Below are positions 7,683 to 15,210 of a stretch of 64,000 nt of DNA, in pieces. Position 1 is the first letter of the stretch, and every line of letters begins with the position of its first letter. The notes under the pieces were generated by a model. It worked only from the letters and a program-made list of their open reading frames with translations, had not been told where the DNA came from and searched no databases. This stretch comes from Myxococcales bacterium (GTDB taxonomy: Bacteria > Myxococcota_A > Bradymonadia > UBA7976 > UBA1532). The position numbers were made by a program, and so were the translations under genes. The stretch spans positions 62,001-126,000 of the forward strand of contig JACKDP010000011.1 in the NCBI GenBank assembly GCA_020633435.1, written 5' to 3'.

Positions 7683-8618
7683 TCAATCGGTGCCGCCCCA
7701 GGTCAAGGCCAGGGCAGCGTGGACCAGACCCGCGCCGAGCCCGACGAGGACCACGCGCTGCCCGCCAGCGAGGCGTCCGGCGGCCCGGGCGTGGGCCAGG
7801 GCGACCGGGACGCTGGCGGCGCTGGTGTTGCCCACGTCCTCGATGTCGCAGACCACGCGCTCGAAGGGCAGCTCGAGGCGGCGCGCCACGGCCTCCAGCA
7901 GGCGGCGGTTCGCCTGGTGCGGCACCAGCAGGGCCACGCTCTCGGGGGCCCAGCCCGCCCGGGCGCAGACCTGCCGCACGGCCTCCTCCAGGTACCGCGC
8001 CGCCAGGCGGTACACCTGGCGCCCCTCCATGTAGACGTGGGCCCCCAGGCCCAGGATGTCGGCGTGGCGGGCGTCGCCCCCCAGGACGACGGCCTCGACG
8101 ACCGGCCCCGGCCCCTCCCCGAGCGCGAGCACCGCGGCCCCGGCGGCGTCCCCGAAGAGGATGGCCGTGTCGCGATCGGCCGCGTCCACCCGCCCGCTGA
8201 GGGCGTCGGCGCCCACGACGAGGACGCGGGTGGCGTCGCCGGCGAGCAGGTGGGCGCGGGCCGTGGCCAGGCCGTAGACGAAGCCGGCGCACGCGGCCGA
8301 GACGTCGAAGGCGGGCCCCGCCAGGCCCAGGCGCTGCTGGACGCGGCTGGCCAGGGCCGGGGTGGCCTCCGGCGCGGTGATGGTGGCGGCGATGACGAGG
8401 TCGGGGGGCGTCGGCCCCAGGGCCTCGGCCGCGGCCGCGCAGGCCAGGTCGAGCAGCGTCTCGCCGGGGGCCAGCACGCGGCGGCGCTGGATGCCCGTGC
8501 GGGCCTCGATCCAGTCGGGGGTGACGCCCAGCTCGGCGGCGGTGGTGGCGTTCTCCCGCGTGGCCCCCGCGAGGGCCGCGCCCAGGCCGACGAGGCGGAC
8601 GCGGGGCCCGCCGCTCAC
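7683..8618 (-). CDS. fabH: beta-ketoacyl-ACP synthase III
   Basis: FabH starts fatty-acid synthesis by condensing acyl-CoA with malonyl-ACP. The 311-residue protein has the triad Cys110 (VSAACAGFVYG), His234 (VPHQANRRL) and Asn264 (DVGNTSAASVP). The N-terminal WIEARTGIQRRR and C-terminal GLGAGLVHAAL segments are also typical. It starts with GTG at 8618, overlapping the plsX stop by 4 bases. The longer open frame upstream is the shadow of plsX. fabD and fabG, which normally follow fabH, are absent; the next gene is acpP. Confidence 0.96.
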   Translation of the reverse strand: MSGGPRVRLVGLGAALAGATRENATTAAELGVTPDWIEARTGIQRRRVLAPGETLLDLACAAAAEALGPTPPDLVIAATITAPEATPALASRVQQRLGLAGPAFDVSAACAGFVYGLATARAHLLAGDATRVLVVGADALSGRVDAADRDTAILFGDAAGAAVLALGEGPGPVVEAVVLGGDARHADILGLGAHVYMEGRQVYRLAARYLEEAVRQVCARAGWAPESVALLVPHQANRRLLEAVARRLELPFERVVCDIEDVGNTSAASVPVALAHARAAGRLAGGQRVVLVGLGAGLVHAALALTWGGTD

Positions 8619-9694
8619 AGCTCGACCGTGTCCGCGGTGCGGGAGATGGGCAGCTCGGCCGTGGTGGTGCGGTCCGAGGGGACCTCGGCGGCGGACAGGG
8701 CGCTCCGCACGCGGTCGACGAGGCCGAGGGCGGCGTGGTCGCGGGCCCGCTGCACCGCCGCGGCGATGGCCTCCGCGGTGGAGGCGCCGTGGGCCACCAG
8801 GGCCAGGCCGTCCAGCCCAAGCAGGGGCGCGCCGCCGATCTTCGTCCAGTCGAAGCGATCCCGCAGGCGCCGCAGGGCCCGCTTCATGAGCGCCGCCCCC
8901 AGGCCCCCGAGCCAGTCGCCCTTCAGCTCCTCGCGCAGCAGCTCGCCCAGCGTCACGGCGATGCCCTCGGAGAGCTTCAAGACGACGTTGCCCACGAAGC
9001 CGTCGGTGACGACGACGTCGGCCTCGCCCCGCGGCAGGGCGCGGCCCTCGATGTAGCCGATGTAGCGCAGGTCCGCCTCGCTGAGCAGGCGGTGGGCCTC
9101 GCGCAGCGTCTCGGTGCCCTTGCTGGGCTCGGTGCCGTTGGAGAGCAGGCCCACGGTGGGCCGCTCCTTGCCCAGGGTGGCCGCGGCGTAGGCGGCCCCC
9201 ATGAGGGCGAACTGCACCAGGTGGCTGGCGCGGCAGTCGACGTTGGCCCCCATGTCCAGCAGGACGACGGGGCCGGCCGCCGAGGGCATGGCGCTGGCGA
9301 TGGCGGGGCGGTCGCAGCCGGGCAGCCGCCGCAGCTCCATGAGGCCCACGGCCATCATGGCGCCGCTGTTGCCCGCCGAGACGAAGGCGCACGCCTCCCC
9401 CTGGCGGACCCGGCCGAACCCGACGTGCATGGAGCTTTGGCGCTTGGCCCGCGCCGCCCGACCGGGGTGCTCCGCCATGCCGATGGCCTCGGCGGCGTGC
9501 ACCACGTCCACGGCCGCGCCCCCGGGGCCCAGCCGCTGCAAGCAGGCTTCGATCCGCGCGGCGTCCCCCACCAGGGTGATGGGGCCCAGGCCGCGTGAAC
9601 ACGCCAGGAGCGCACCGGCGACGACGACGTCGGGCGCCCGGTCACCGCCCATCGCGTCGAGCGCGACGGGCAGCCGGGTCACATCCCCGGCCAC
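8615..9694 (-). CDS. plsX: phosphate acyltransferase PlsX
   Basis: PlsX converts acyl-ACP to acyl-phosphate for PlsY in phosphatidic-acid synthesis and acts at the membrane surface. The 359-residue sequence has PVALDAMGGDRAPDVVVAGA at the N-terminus. It also has FVSAGNSGAMMAVG, LLDMGANVDCRASHLVQFA, GLLSNGTEPSKGTE and DVVVTDGFVGNVVLKLSEG, the standard plsX landmarks. The start is assigned to GTG at 9694; a GTG four codons in (9682) is an alternative. It lies 46 bases after rpmF, in the classical rpmF-plsX-fabH order. Confidence 0.96.
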   Translation of the reverse strand: MAGDVTRLPVALDAMGGDRAPDVVVAGALLACSRGLGPITLVGDAARIEACLQRLGPGGAAVDVVHAAEAIGMAEHPGRAARAKRQSSMHVGFGRVRQGEACAFVSAGNSGAMMAVGLMELRRLPGCDRPAIASAMPSAAGPVVLLDMGANVDCRASHLVQFALMGAAYAAATLGKERPTVGLLSNGTEPSKGTETLREAHRLLSEADLRYIGYIEGRALPRGEADVVVTDGFVGNVVLKLSEGIAVTLGELLREELKGDWLGGLGAALMKRALRRLRDRFDWTKIGGAPLLGLDGLALVAHGASTAEAIAAAVQRARDHAALGLVDRVRSALSAAEVPSDRTTTAELPISRTADTVEL

Positions 9695-9740
9695 GACCGG
9701 TCACCCGGGCGAGGCGTCCACCGAGCGGGCGGCTGCCCGC

Positions 9741-9929
9741 TCAGCTCTGCACCTCGACCACGTCGATGACGTAGCGATCCTTGTACCAGCCGCACGAGGG
9801 GCAGATGCGGTGCGGCTCCTTGGGAGCCCCGCAGTTGTCGCACTCGTTGTAGGCCTTGGCCTCGATCTGGTGGGTGGCCCGCCGGGTATCGCGCTTGGCG
9901 CGAGACTTGCGCCGCTTCGGAACTGCCAT
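9741..9929 (-). CDS. rpmF: 50S ribosomal protein L32
   Basis: This is a 62-residue basic protein with the invariant N-terminus MAVPKRRKSRAKRDTRR. The zinc-ribbon form is intact, with Cys30, Cys33, Cys43 and Cys46. It lies between DUF177 and plsX, the arrangement found in most bacteria, so expression of the ribosomal protein and lipid genes is linked. Confidence 0.97.
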   Translation of the reverse strand: MAVPKRRKSRAKRDTRRATHQIEAKAYNECDNCGAPKEPHRICPSCGWYKDRYVIDVVEVQS

Positions 9930-10010
9930 CTCGACCTCGATTCCTGTCGACCGGGCTCTCGCCGGTCGCCTGGTTCAACACCTAATCGCCTGTTTCGGCG
10001 GCCCGCTCCG

Positions 10011-10568
10011 TCAGGAGTCCGGGTCCTCGAGCTTCGCCTTCAGCGCCATGAGCGGCGTCCAGCGCAAATCCACCGTGGCCTCGGCCGCCTGCGGCGCCGC
10101 CTCGCACACCCCCGCCCCCGCCGTCTCGCAGGTCGGGTTCATGGGCAGCTCCAGCAGCAGGTCCTCGCGGAAGACCTCGCCCAGCGCCACGCGCTCCCCG
10201 TCGAAGGTGTACTCGTCCGCCTCGTCATCGGCGTCCGTCACCTCCAGCCCGTCATCCCCGGGCGTCGCCGTGGCGACCTCCCGCACGAGGACGTGCTGCA
10301 CGGTGCGCTCCACCACCAGCTCCCGGGCCGTGAGGCAGCGCACGCAGTCGAAGCCCAGCGCGACGCGGAAGGTGGCGTGCACCACCACGTCGCGGCGGGC
10401 CGGCCACGCCGTCCCCTCGACCGTCAGGGCCCCGGAAGACCGGTAGCCCAGCTCGCCCAGCAGGCCCGCCACGTTCTCGGCCACGACCTCCTCGGCCACC
10501 TCCCCACGGAAGGCGCGCCCCTCGGGAGGGAGCTGGTCGAAGCGGAAGTCGAGGTCGAGCGGGTGCAT
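10011..10568 (-). CDS. DUF177 / YceD family protein
   Basis: The protein is 185 residues. DUF177 (YceD) proteins sit next to rpmF and have been linked to 23S rRNA/ribosome biogenesis. The expected CxxC motif is seen in FDCVRCLTAREL, followed by an acidic region and LLELPMNPTCE. The C-terminal 'GLCxxCG' box of many homologues is reduced to AGVCEAAP, so one metal-site half is incomplete. It starts at ATG 10568 and appears to be the first gene of the long minus-strand run. 113 bases separate it from the 3' end of mlaD. Confidence 0.88.
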   Translation of the reverse strand: MHPLDLDFRFDQLPPEGRAFRGEVAEEVVAENVAGLLGELGYRSSGALTVEGTAWPARRDVVVHATFRVALGFDCVRCLTARELVVERTVQHVLVREVATATPGDDGLEVTDADDEADEYTFDGERVALGEVFREDLLLELPMNPTCETAGAGVCEAAPQAAEATVDLRWTPLMALKAKLEDPDS

Positions 10569-10682
10569 GATCGGCTTGGGGCAGTTTAGAGCCGCGGGAA
10601 TCTACCGGCCGATCCCCCCCTTGTCAACGCGGACCGCCCATCGATCCGCCGAGAGGCCCCGCGATCGGCCCGATAACGGGAG

Positions 10683-12218
10683 CTACAACGAAGGCGTCGG
10701 CGCCGTGGCGAGGATGGCGGAGAGATCGTCGTCCGTGAACTGCACGCCCGCGCCCACGAAGAGGTCGGAGAGCTCGTCGTTGAAGACGTCGTCCACGCCG
10801 GCCGCCACGTACAGGTGCGTAAAGAAACGATAAATGGCGCGCATGCGGAACCGCGGGTTCAGGTTGGCCGAGAACGCGAACAGGTCGCTCGACAGCTCCA
10901 GGGCGTCGTCGAAGACGTGGAAGTCGAGGCCCACGCCGCCCGTGCTCTCGATGATGCCGATGCGGCCCGTCGCGAAGTAGAAGCGCTTGGCGAACTGCAG
11001 CGACAGCCGGAAGCGGTCCTCCGTGATGCTCTCCTGCTTGCGGATGACGGGATCCGACAGCGAGTCGCTGGTGGCCGTGACCGTCTCGACCAGCTTGGTG
11101 GAGCCCTTCGGATCGTCGACCACCTGGATCATGTAGTACTTGTCGGGCCGCGGCTGCAGGCGCAGCTCCAGGTAGTTCTTCACCGAGCCGAGGCTCAGGT
11201 AGTACTCGGCCCGCATCGCCACCACGAACTGCAGGCGCGTCAGCCGCCGCACGAACCGCGACCCCTCGTCCACGAGGTCGGAGACGCTCTCCACCAGGCG
11301 GTCGTCGTTGACCAGGCGCCCGATGCTGCCCTTGCCCTCGTCGATCTTGGCGGCGATGGAGTTGGCGCGCTCCATGGTGCCGTCGAGGTTCTTGAGCGCG
11401 CTCTCCAGGTGCGCCACCGCGTCGCGCACGTTGGCCGGGCGCGCCTTGCCGTCGGATCCGGGGGCCGCGGCCACCGCCTCCTCGGCCTCGGGGGCCATGA
11501 ACTGGCGCACCCCCGCCGTCACGGCCTTGGCGTCCGCCGCCACGGCCTTGGCGTCCGCCATGATCTTGCGGGCGTCGGTGCGGAAGTCCTTCACGAAGGA
11601 GCGGGCCTCCTTCGTGACGAGGACCACGTTGTCCACCACCTGGTCGACCTTGGGGCCGTTGTCGACGACGGCCCGCTTCACCTCGGCGACCGTCTTGTCG
11701 ATGTTGGCCAGGATGGCCACCAGCCGCTCCTCGCCCTCCTTGCCCGAGACCACCTTCTTGATGCTGGCGGTGATCTCCTCGACGTTCTTCGTGATGCCCT
11801 TCAGCTCGTTGATCAGGTCGGCCGGGGCGACGTCGTAGTCGATGTTGGGGATGGCGTCGCCGTCCTTGAGGGGCGTGCCGGTGTAGCCCGGCGTGAGCTG
11901 CAGGTAGTACTCACCCAGCAGGCTCGCCTGCTTCTTGGCCACCCGCGCGTCGCTCTTCAGCGGCGTGTTGACCTTGATCCAGACCTTCGCCTGGTCGCCC
12001 GCCAGCTCCACGCTGTCGATCTGGCCGACGTTGATGCCGGCGATGACCACCCGCGACTTGCTGGCGAGGCCCGAGGCGTCCTTGAAGACGGCGTAGACCC
12101 GGTAGCTGGAGGCGTCGTCGTCGATGCCCTCCCGGACCATGCCGAACATCCAGAAGAAGGCCACGAGGCCCCCGAGGACCACGACGCCGACCTTGAACGG
12201 GGTGAAGATCGCTTTCAC
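10683..12218 (-). CDS. mlaD: MlaD-type MCE lipid-transport protein with long helical stalk and C-terminal beta-barrel-like domain
   Basis: The protein is 511 residues against about 180 for E. coli MlaD. An N-terminal membrane anchor (VGVVVLGGLVAFFWMFGMV) is followed by a single MCE domain at about residues 38-118 (SKSRVVIAGINVGQIDSVEL, GEYYLQLTPGY). A long polar helical/coiled segment runs from about 130 to 330 (ADLINELKGITKNVEEITASI...). The last 170 residues alternate aromatic and polar residues in strand-like blocks (FRLSLQFAKRFYFATGRIGI, FRMRAIYRFFTHLYVAAGV). That pattern suggests an outer-membrane barrel. This matches the trans-envelope MlaD described in Veillonella. It follows mlaE by 43 bases. 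Confidence 0.88.
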   Translation of the reverse strand: MKAIFTPFKVGVVVLGGLVAFFWMFGMVREGIDDDASSYRVYAVFKDASGLASKSRVVIAGINVGQIDSVELAGDQAKVWIKVNTPLKSDARVAKKQASLLGEYYLQLTPGYTGTPLKDGDAIPNIDYDVAPADLINELKGITKNVEEITASIKKVVSGKEGEERLVAILANIDKTVAEVKRAVVDNGPKVDQVVDNVVLVTKEARSFVKDFRTDARKIMADAKAVAADAKAVTAGVRQFMAPEAEEAVAAAPGSDGKARPANVRDAVAHLESALKNLDGTMERANSIAAKIDEGKGSIGRLVNDDRLVESVSDLVDEGSRFVRRLTRLQFVVAMRAEYYLSLGSVKNYLELRLQPRPDKYYMIQVVDDPKGSTKLVETVTATSDSLSDPVIRKQESITEDRFRLSLQFAKRFYFATGRIGIIESTGGVGLDFHVFDDALELSSDLFAFSANLNPRFRMRAIYRFFTHLYVAAGVDDVFNDELSDLFVGAGVQFTDDDLSAILATAPTPSL

Positions 12219-12261
12219 GGGGTCGCCTTCTCGGGTGTCGGGCCGCCCAGGCCGGCAGCCA

Positions 12262-13035
12262 TCACTGGAACATCAACGCGGTGAGGAAGTAGTCAGCGAT
12301 CAGGATGAGCACGCTGCCGCCGACCACCGCCTGCGTCGTCGCGAGGCCCACCCCACGAGCCCCGCCCGACGCGTAGAAGCCCTTGTAGCATCCCACCATC
12401 GTCAGGATGCCGCCAAATACGAGGGCCTTGATCATGCCGCTGGTGAGATCGTCGGGGTCCACCAGCCACTTCGTCTGCTCCATGAAGATGCCCTCGTCGA
12501 TGCGCAGGAGCACCACGCCGACGAAGTAGCAGCCCACCATGCCCACGAGGCTGAAGAGCGCGCAGAGGCAGGGCACCATGGTGATGCCCGCCAGGAACCG
12601 CGGCACCACCAGGTACTGCACGGGGTTGACGGCCATCGTGTAGAGGGCGTCGATCTGCTCGGTCACCCGCATGGTGCCGAGCTCCGTCGCGATGCCGCTG
12701 CCGGCGCGCCCCGCCACCATCAGGCCCGTGAGCACCGGCGCCAGCTCGCGGGCGAGCGAGATGCCCACCGTCGGCCCCACCAGGCTCTCCGCGTTGAACA
12801 GCCGAAACGCCCCCGCCCCCTGCAGCGCGAAGACGGCCCCCGTGAACACGCCCGTCAGCAGCACGATGAACATGCTGCCGACGCCGACGAACTCCATGGC
12901 CTGGAACAGCAGGCGCAAGCGGTACGGGGGCCGGATGGTCCACACCAGCGTCTCGAAGAACAGCAAGGCAGCCTTGCCGGTCCCCTCGACGATGTTGAGG
13001 GTGCTCTGCCCGACGGCTTCGATCGCGGCCTTCAA
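12262..13035 (-). CDS. mlaE: MlaE-family ABC permease
   Basis: MlaE is the inner-membrane permease of the MCE/Mla phospholipid transporter. The 257-residue protein has about five hydrophobic segments. Family landmarks are GVGSMFIVLLTGVFTGAVFALQ, the conserved ARELAPVLTGLMVAGRAGSGIATELGTMRVTEQIDAL stretch, and a late GYxGFxASGGARGVGxATTQAVVGGS segment. It precedes mlaD. The ATPase gene mlaF is not beside it, so the complex must use an ATPase encoded elsewhere. The start is ATG at 13035. Confidence 0.94.
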   Translation of the reverse strand: MKAAIEAVGQSTLNIVEGTGKAALLFFETLVWTIRPPYRLRLLFQAMEFVGVGSMFIVLLTGVFTGAVFALQGAGAFRLFNAESLVGPTVGISLARELAPVLTGLMVAGRAGSGIATELGTMRVTEQIDALYTMAVNPVQYLVVPRFLAGITMVPCLCALFSLVGMVGCYFVGVVLLRIDEGIFMEQTKWLVDPDDLTSGMIKALVFGGILTMVGCYKGFYASGGARGVGLATTQAVVGGSVLILIADYFLTALMFQ

Positions 13036-13178
13036 AGATGGCGACTCCTCGGCTGGGCGCGACCGTTATCACGAGCGGGGGCCACGGTGTCAATCTCCCC
13101 CCCTCGGCACGACCCCCCGGTGTGTGGCACGCTGGCTGCGTCGGCGCTCCCCCCACCCCGGCCTCACGGAGGTTCTCG

Positions 13179-13403
13179 ATGACCCCGATCGCCCGCGCCT
13201 TCGCCCTCGCCCTCGCCCTCTCCACCGCCGCCTGCAGCTGGAGCGCCCGCAGCATCCACCCGCCGCTCGGCGAAAAGCCCAGCCAGAACAAGAGCTTGCA
13301 GCAGGCGCCCGCGAAGCGGGGCGGCACCGTCGAGCGCCACGAGGACAACGGCCAGCCCTGCGCCCACGACGCCCTCGACCAGAGCTCCACCCCCGCCCCC
13401 TGA
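13179..13403 (+). CDS. small predicted lipoprotein
   Basis: This 74-residue protein starts at ATG 13179 behind a good ribosome-binding site (GGAGG at about 13168). A signal peptide MTPIARAFALALALSTAAC ends in a lipobox-like TAAC, giving a mature protein of about 55 polar residues with one further Cys. There are no recognisable domains. It is divergent from mlaE, with 143 bases between the two starts, and the function is unknown. Confidence 0.6.
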   Translation: MTPIARAFALALALSTAACSWSARSIHPPLGEKPSQNKSLQQAPAKRGGTVERHEDNGQPCAHDALDQSSTPAP

Positions 13404-13500
13404 CCCCGACGCCGGCACCGGGCTGGCACGTGCCCGACGCCCCCTTGCGTCTGGCCAGCCCCCGTGGAACCCTCGGACCCGTGCCGTTCAAGGAGGTCCC

Positions 13501-14103
13501 ATGGCCCGCGAGATCGTCGTCGAGCGTGACGGCCGCGCGTCGCGCTTCACCTTCGCCAAGGTGGACCGCGCCCGGCTCTATGGCACCCGCCGCCGGGTCC
13601 CCCTGGATCCGACGGGCGAGGCCTGCACCCGCGGGGAGCTGACGGCCGACGGCTCGCTCCTGCTGCGCCCCGGCATGACCGCCCAGGGGTACTTCGACGA
13701 GCAGGGCCTGTGGTTCGCCGCCACCGACCTGCGCTCGCTCTGGCCCGACGGCACCGAGGCCCCCGTCAGCGAGTCCACGCTCGGCGTGACCCAGGCCCTC
13801 GAGCCGGTCACCGCCCAGCAGCTCCTCGACCACCGCGTCGAGTCGGTCTACGCCCTCGAGCCGGCCGAGGTGGACGAGGCGCTCCAGGCCGCCCTCGACG
13901 GCGGCGGGCTCTTCGCCTTCCCGTTCAACTACCGCGCGGGCGGGGCGCCCTCCGTCGCCTTCCTCGTGCAGAACGCCACCGGCGTCTACGCCCTCATCGG
14001 GCGCCCCTTCGAGCCCGAGTGGTGCGCCCTGGGCCAGCTCCCCGTCGAGGACTTCGCCGAAGACGACGGTCTCGACGATGACCTCGACTTCGAGATGTTC
14101 TGA
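13501..14103 (+). CDS. conserved hypothetical protein
   Basis: This 200-residue soluble protein has ribosome-binding site AAGGAGG just before ATG 13501. It has no signal peptide. Strand-rich N-terminal segments (REIVVERDGRASRFTFAKVDR, RRRVPLDPTGEACTRG) lead into a middle helix DEALQAALDGGGLFAFPFNYR and a very acidic tail (EDDGLDDDLDFEMF). I recall similar unnamed proteins in myxobacteria and planctomycetes, but no function is known. Its stop overlaps the start of the next gene by one base (TGATG), so the two are cotranscribed. Confidence 0.8.
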   Translation: MAREIVVERDGRASRFTFAKVDRARLYGTRRRVPLDPTGEACTRGELTADGSLLLRPGMTAQGYFDEQGLWFAATDLRSLWPDGTEAPVSESTLGVTQALEPVTAQQLLDHRVESVYALEPAEVDEALQAALDGGGLFAFPFNYRAGGAPSVAFLVQNATGVYALIGRPFEPEWCALGQLPVEDFAEDDGLDDDLDFEMF

Positions 14104-14750
14104 TGGCCGCCTGCTGGCACTGCGGCAAGCGCCTCGCGGAGGGGGTGCGCATCTGCCCCTTCTGCCGCGCCGACCAGACGACGCCCGGCCAGAAGCCCCA
14201 GGCCGCCCGCACGCTGGAGCAGATCCGCCGCGGCCAGCCGGCGAGCCGCTGGCGCCTGAACATGGGCGGCGGCCAGCAGACCTCCCGGCTCTGGATCCTG
14301 CTCCTGCTCATCGCCCTCGCCGGCGGCCTGGCCATCTGGGTGCTGCGCCCCGCGCGCCCCGATCTGGCGGCGCTGCAGCCCGCCGATCCCACCGCGCCCT
14401 TCCCGTGCAGCGGCCAGCGGCGCTGCCTCGTCGTCTACCTGGCCCCCTGGGCGCCGGCGACGGACCGCACCGTGGCCGTGCTCAAGCAGGTCGCGGCCGA
14501 CTGGGCCGACAGCAGCGATCTGGGCCTGGCGGCGGTGGTCGGCGCGGATGATCCCGAGGCCATGGACCGCCTGATCGCGACGCTGCCGGTGCCGGCGCTG
14601 CGCGACGCCGACGACGCCTTCGCCCGCCGCATGGACGTCGAGACGGTGCCGACGTGGTGGGTCCTGGACGCCGCGGGGGCGGTGGCCGAGCGGGTCGACG
14701 GCACCTACCTGCCCTACGAGTACCACATGGAGCGGCTCGGGCTGCGCTGA
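14103..14750 (+). CDS. zinc-ribbon, membrane-anchored thioredoxin-fold-like protein lacking the CxxC site
   Basis: The protein is 215 residues. The N-terminal zinc ribbon is CWHCGKRL...CPFC (residues 4-21). One membrane segment at about 62-79 (LWILLLLIALAGGLAIWVL) follows. The C-terminal domain at about 98-210 follows a thioredoxin pattern: LVVYLAPWAPATDRTVAVLKQVAADW, then VPALRDADDAFARRMDVETVPTWWVLD with the cis-Pro loop. The redox motif usually written WCxxC is WAPATD here, so disulfide chemistry through that site is not possible. The topology suggests a cytosolic ribbon and a periplasmic Trx-like domain. It is coupled to the preceding hypothetical gene. Confidence 0.75.
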   Translation: MAACWHCGKRLAEGVRICPFCRADQTTPGQKPQAARTLEQIRRGQPASRWRLNMGGGQQTSRLWILLLLIALAGGLAIWVLRPARPDLAALQPADPTAPFPCSGQRRCLVVYLAPWAPATDRTVAVLKQVAADWADSSDLGLAAVVGADDPEAMDRLIATLPVPALRDADDAFARRMDVETVPTWWVLDAAGAVAERVDGTYLPYEYHMERLGLR

Positions 14751-14774
14751 CGAAATCGCAGCGAGATCGGGTGC

Positions 14775-15170
14775 TTAGTCGTCCGTCGGCCGCGGCAGCG
14801 GGGCCAGCGGCAGGGGCTCGCCCAGGCAGGCCTCGAGCACCTGCGCCACATGGGGCGCGTCCTCGGCCAGCAGGCTCAGCTCGAAGGCGCTCAGGTAGGC
14901 CACCCGCCGCCCGTGCAGGCGCGGGAAGCGGATCTGCAGCGCGAAGCGCCGGCCGGGCACCGCGGGCCGCTCCAGCCGCTCCACCACCAGGCCGTCGCCA
15001 TGGGCCTCCACGTCCTTGACCACCGACCGCAGGTAGCGGTGCAGCGCGATGGCCCGCCGCGTGTGCGGATCCTCGTACAGGACGAAGTGCCGGTTGCGAG
15101 ACAGCCGGGCGCCGGCGCGCAGGGCGCGCAGGACGCGGAGGGTGGTCGGGTGCGGGGTGCCGTCGATCAT
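14775..15170 (-). CDS. hypothetical protein
   Basis: A 131-residue reading from ATG 15170 (MIDGTPHPTTLRVLRALRAG) is preferred. The longer frame to 15242 would run into the divergent CoA-transferase gene. The protein is Arg-rich with a strand/turn pattern in the centre (HFVLYEDPHTRRAIALHRYLRSVVKDVEA, RRFALQIRFPRLHGRRVAYLSAFELSLL). No family is recognised. It is convergent with the thioredoxin-like gene (24-base gap) and divergent from the CoA-transferase gene (40-base gap). Confidence 0.6.
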   Translation of the reverse strand: MIDGTPHPTTLRVLRALRAGARLSRNRHFVLYEDPHTRRAIALHRYLRSVVKDVEAHGDGLVVERLERPAVPGRRFALQIRFPRLHGRRVAYLSAFELSLLAEDAPHVAQVLEACLGEPLPLAPLPRPTDD

Positions 15171-15210
15171 CGGCGTCCAGCCTACCACGCTCTGCGCTAT
15201 GCTGCGCCCC

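Noticed and set aside
15049..15210. Longer N-terminus for the CoA-transferase and longer minus-strand neighbour
   Set aside because: The extra parts are shadows of each other. Starts at 15211 (plus) and 15170 (minus) leave a normal 40-base divergent gap.
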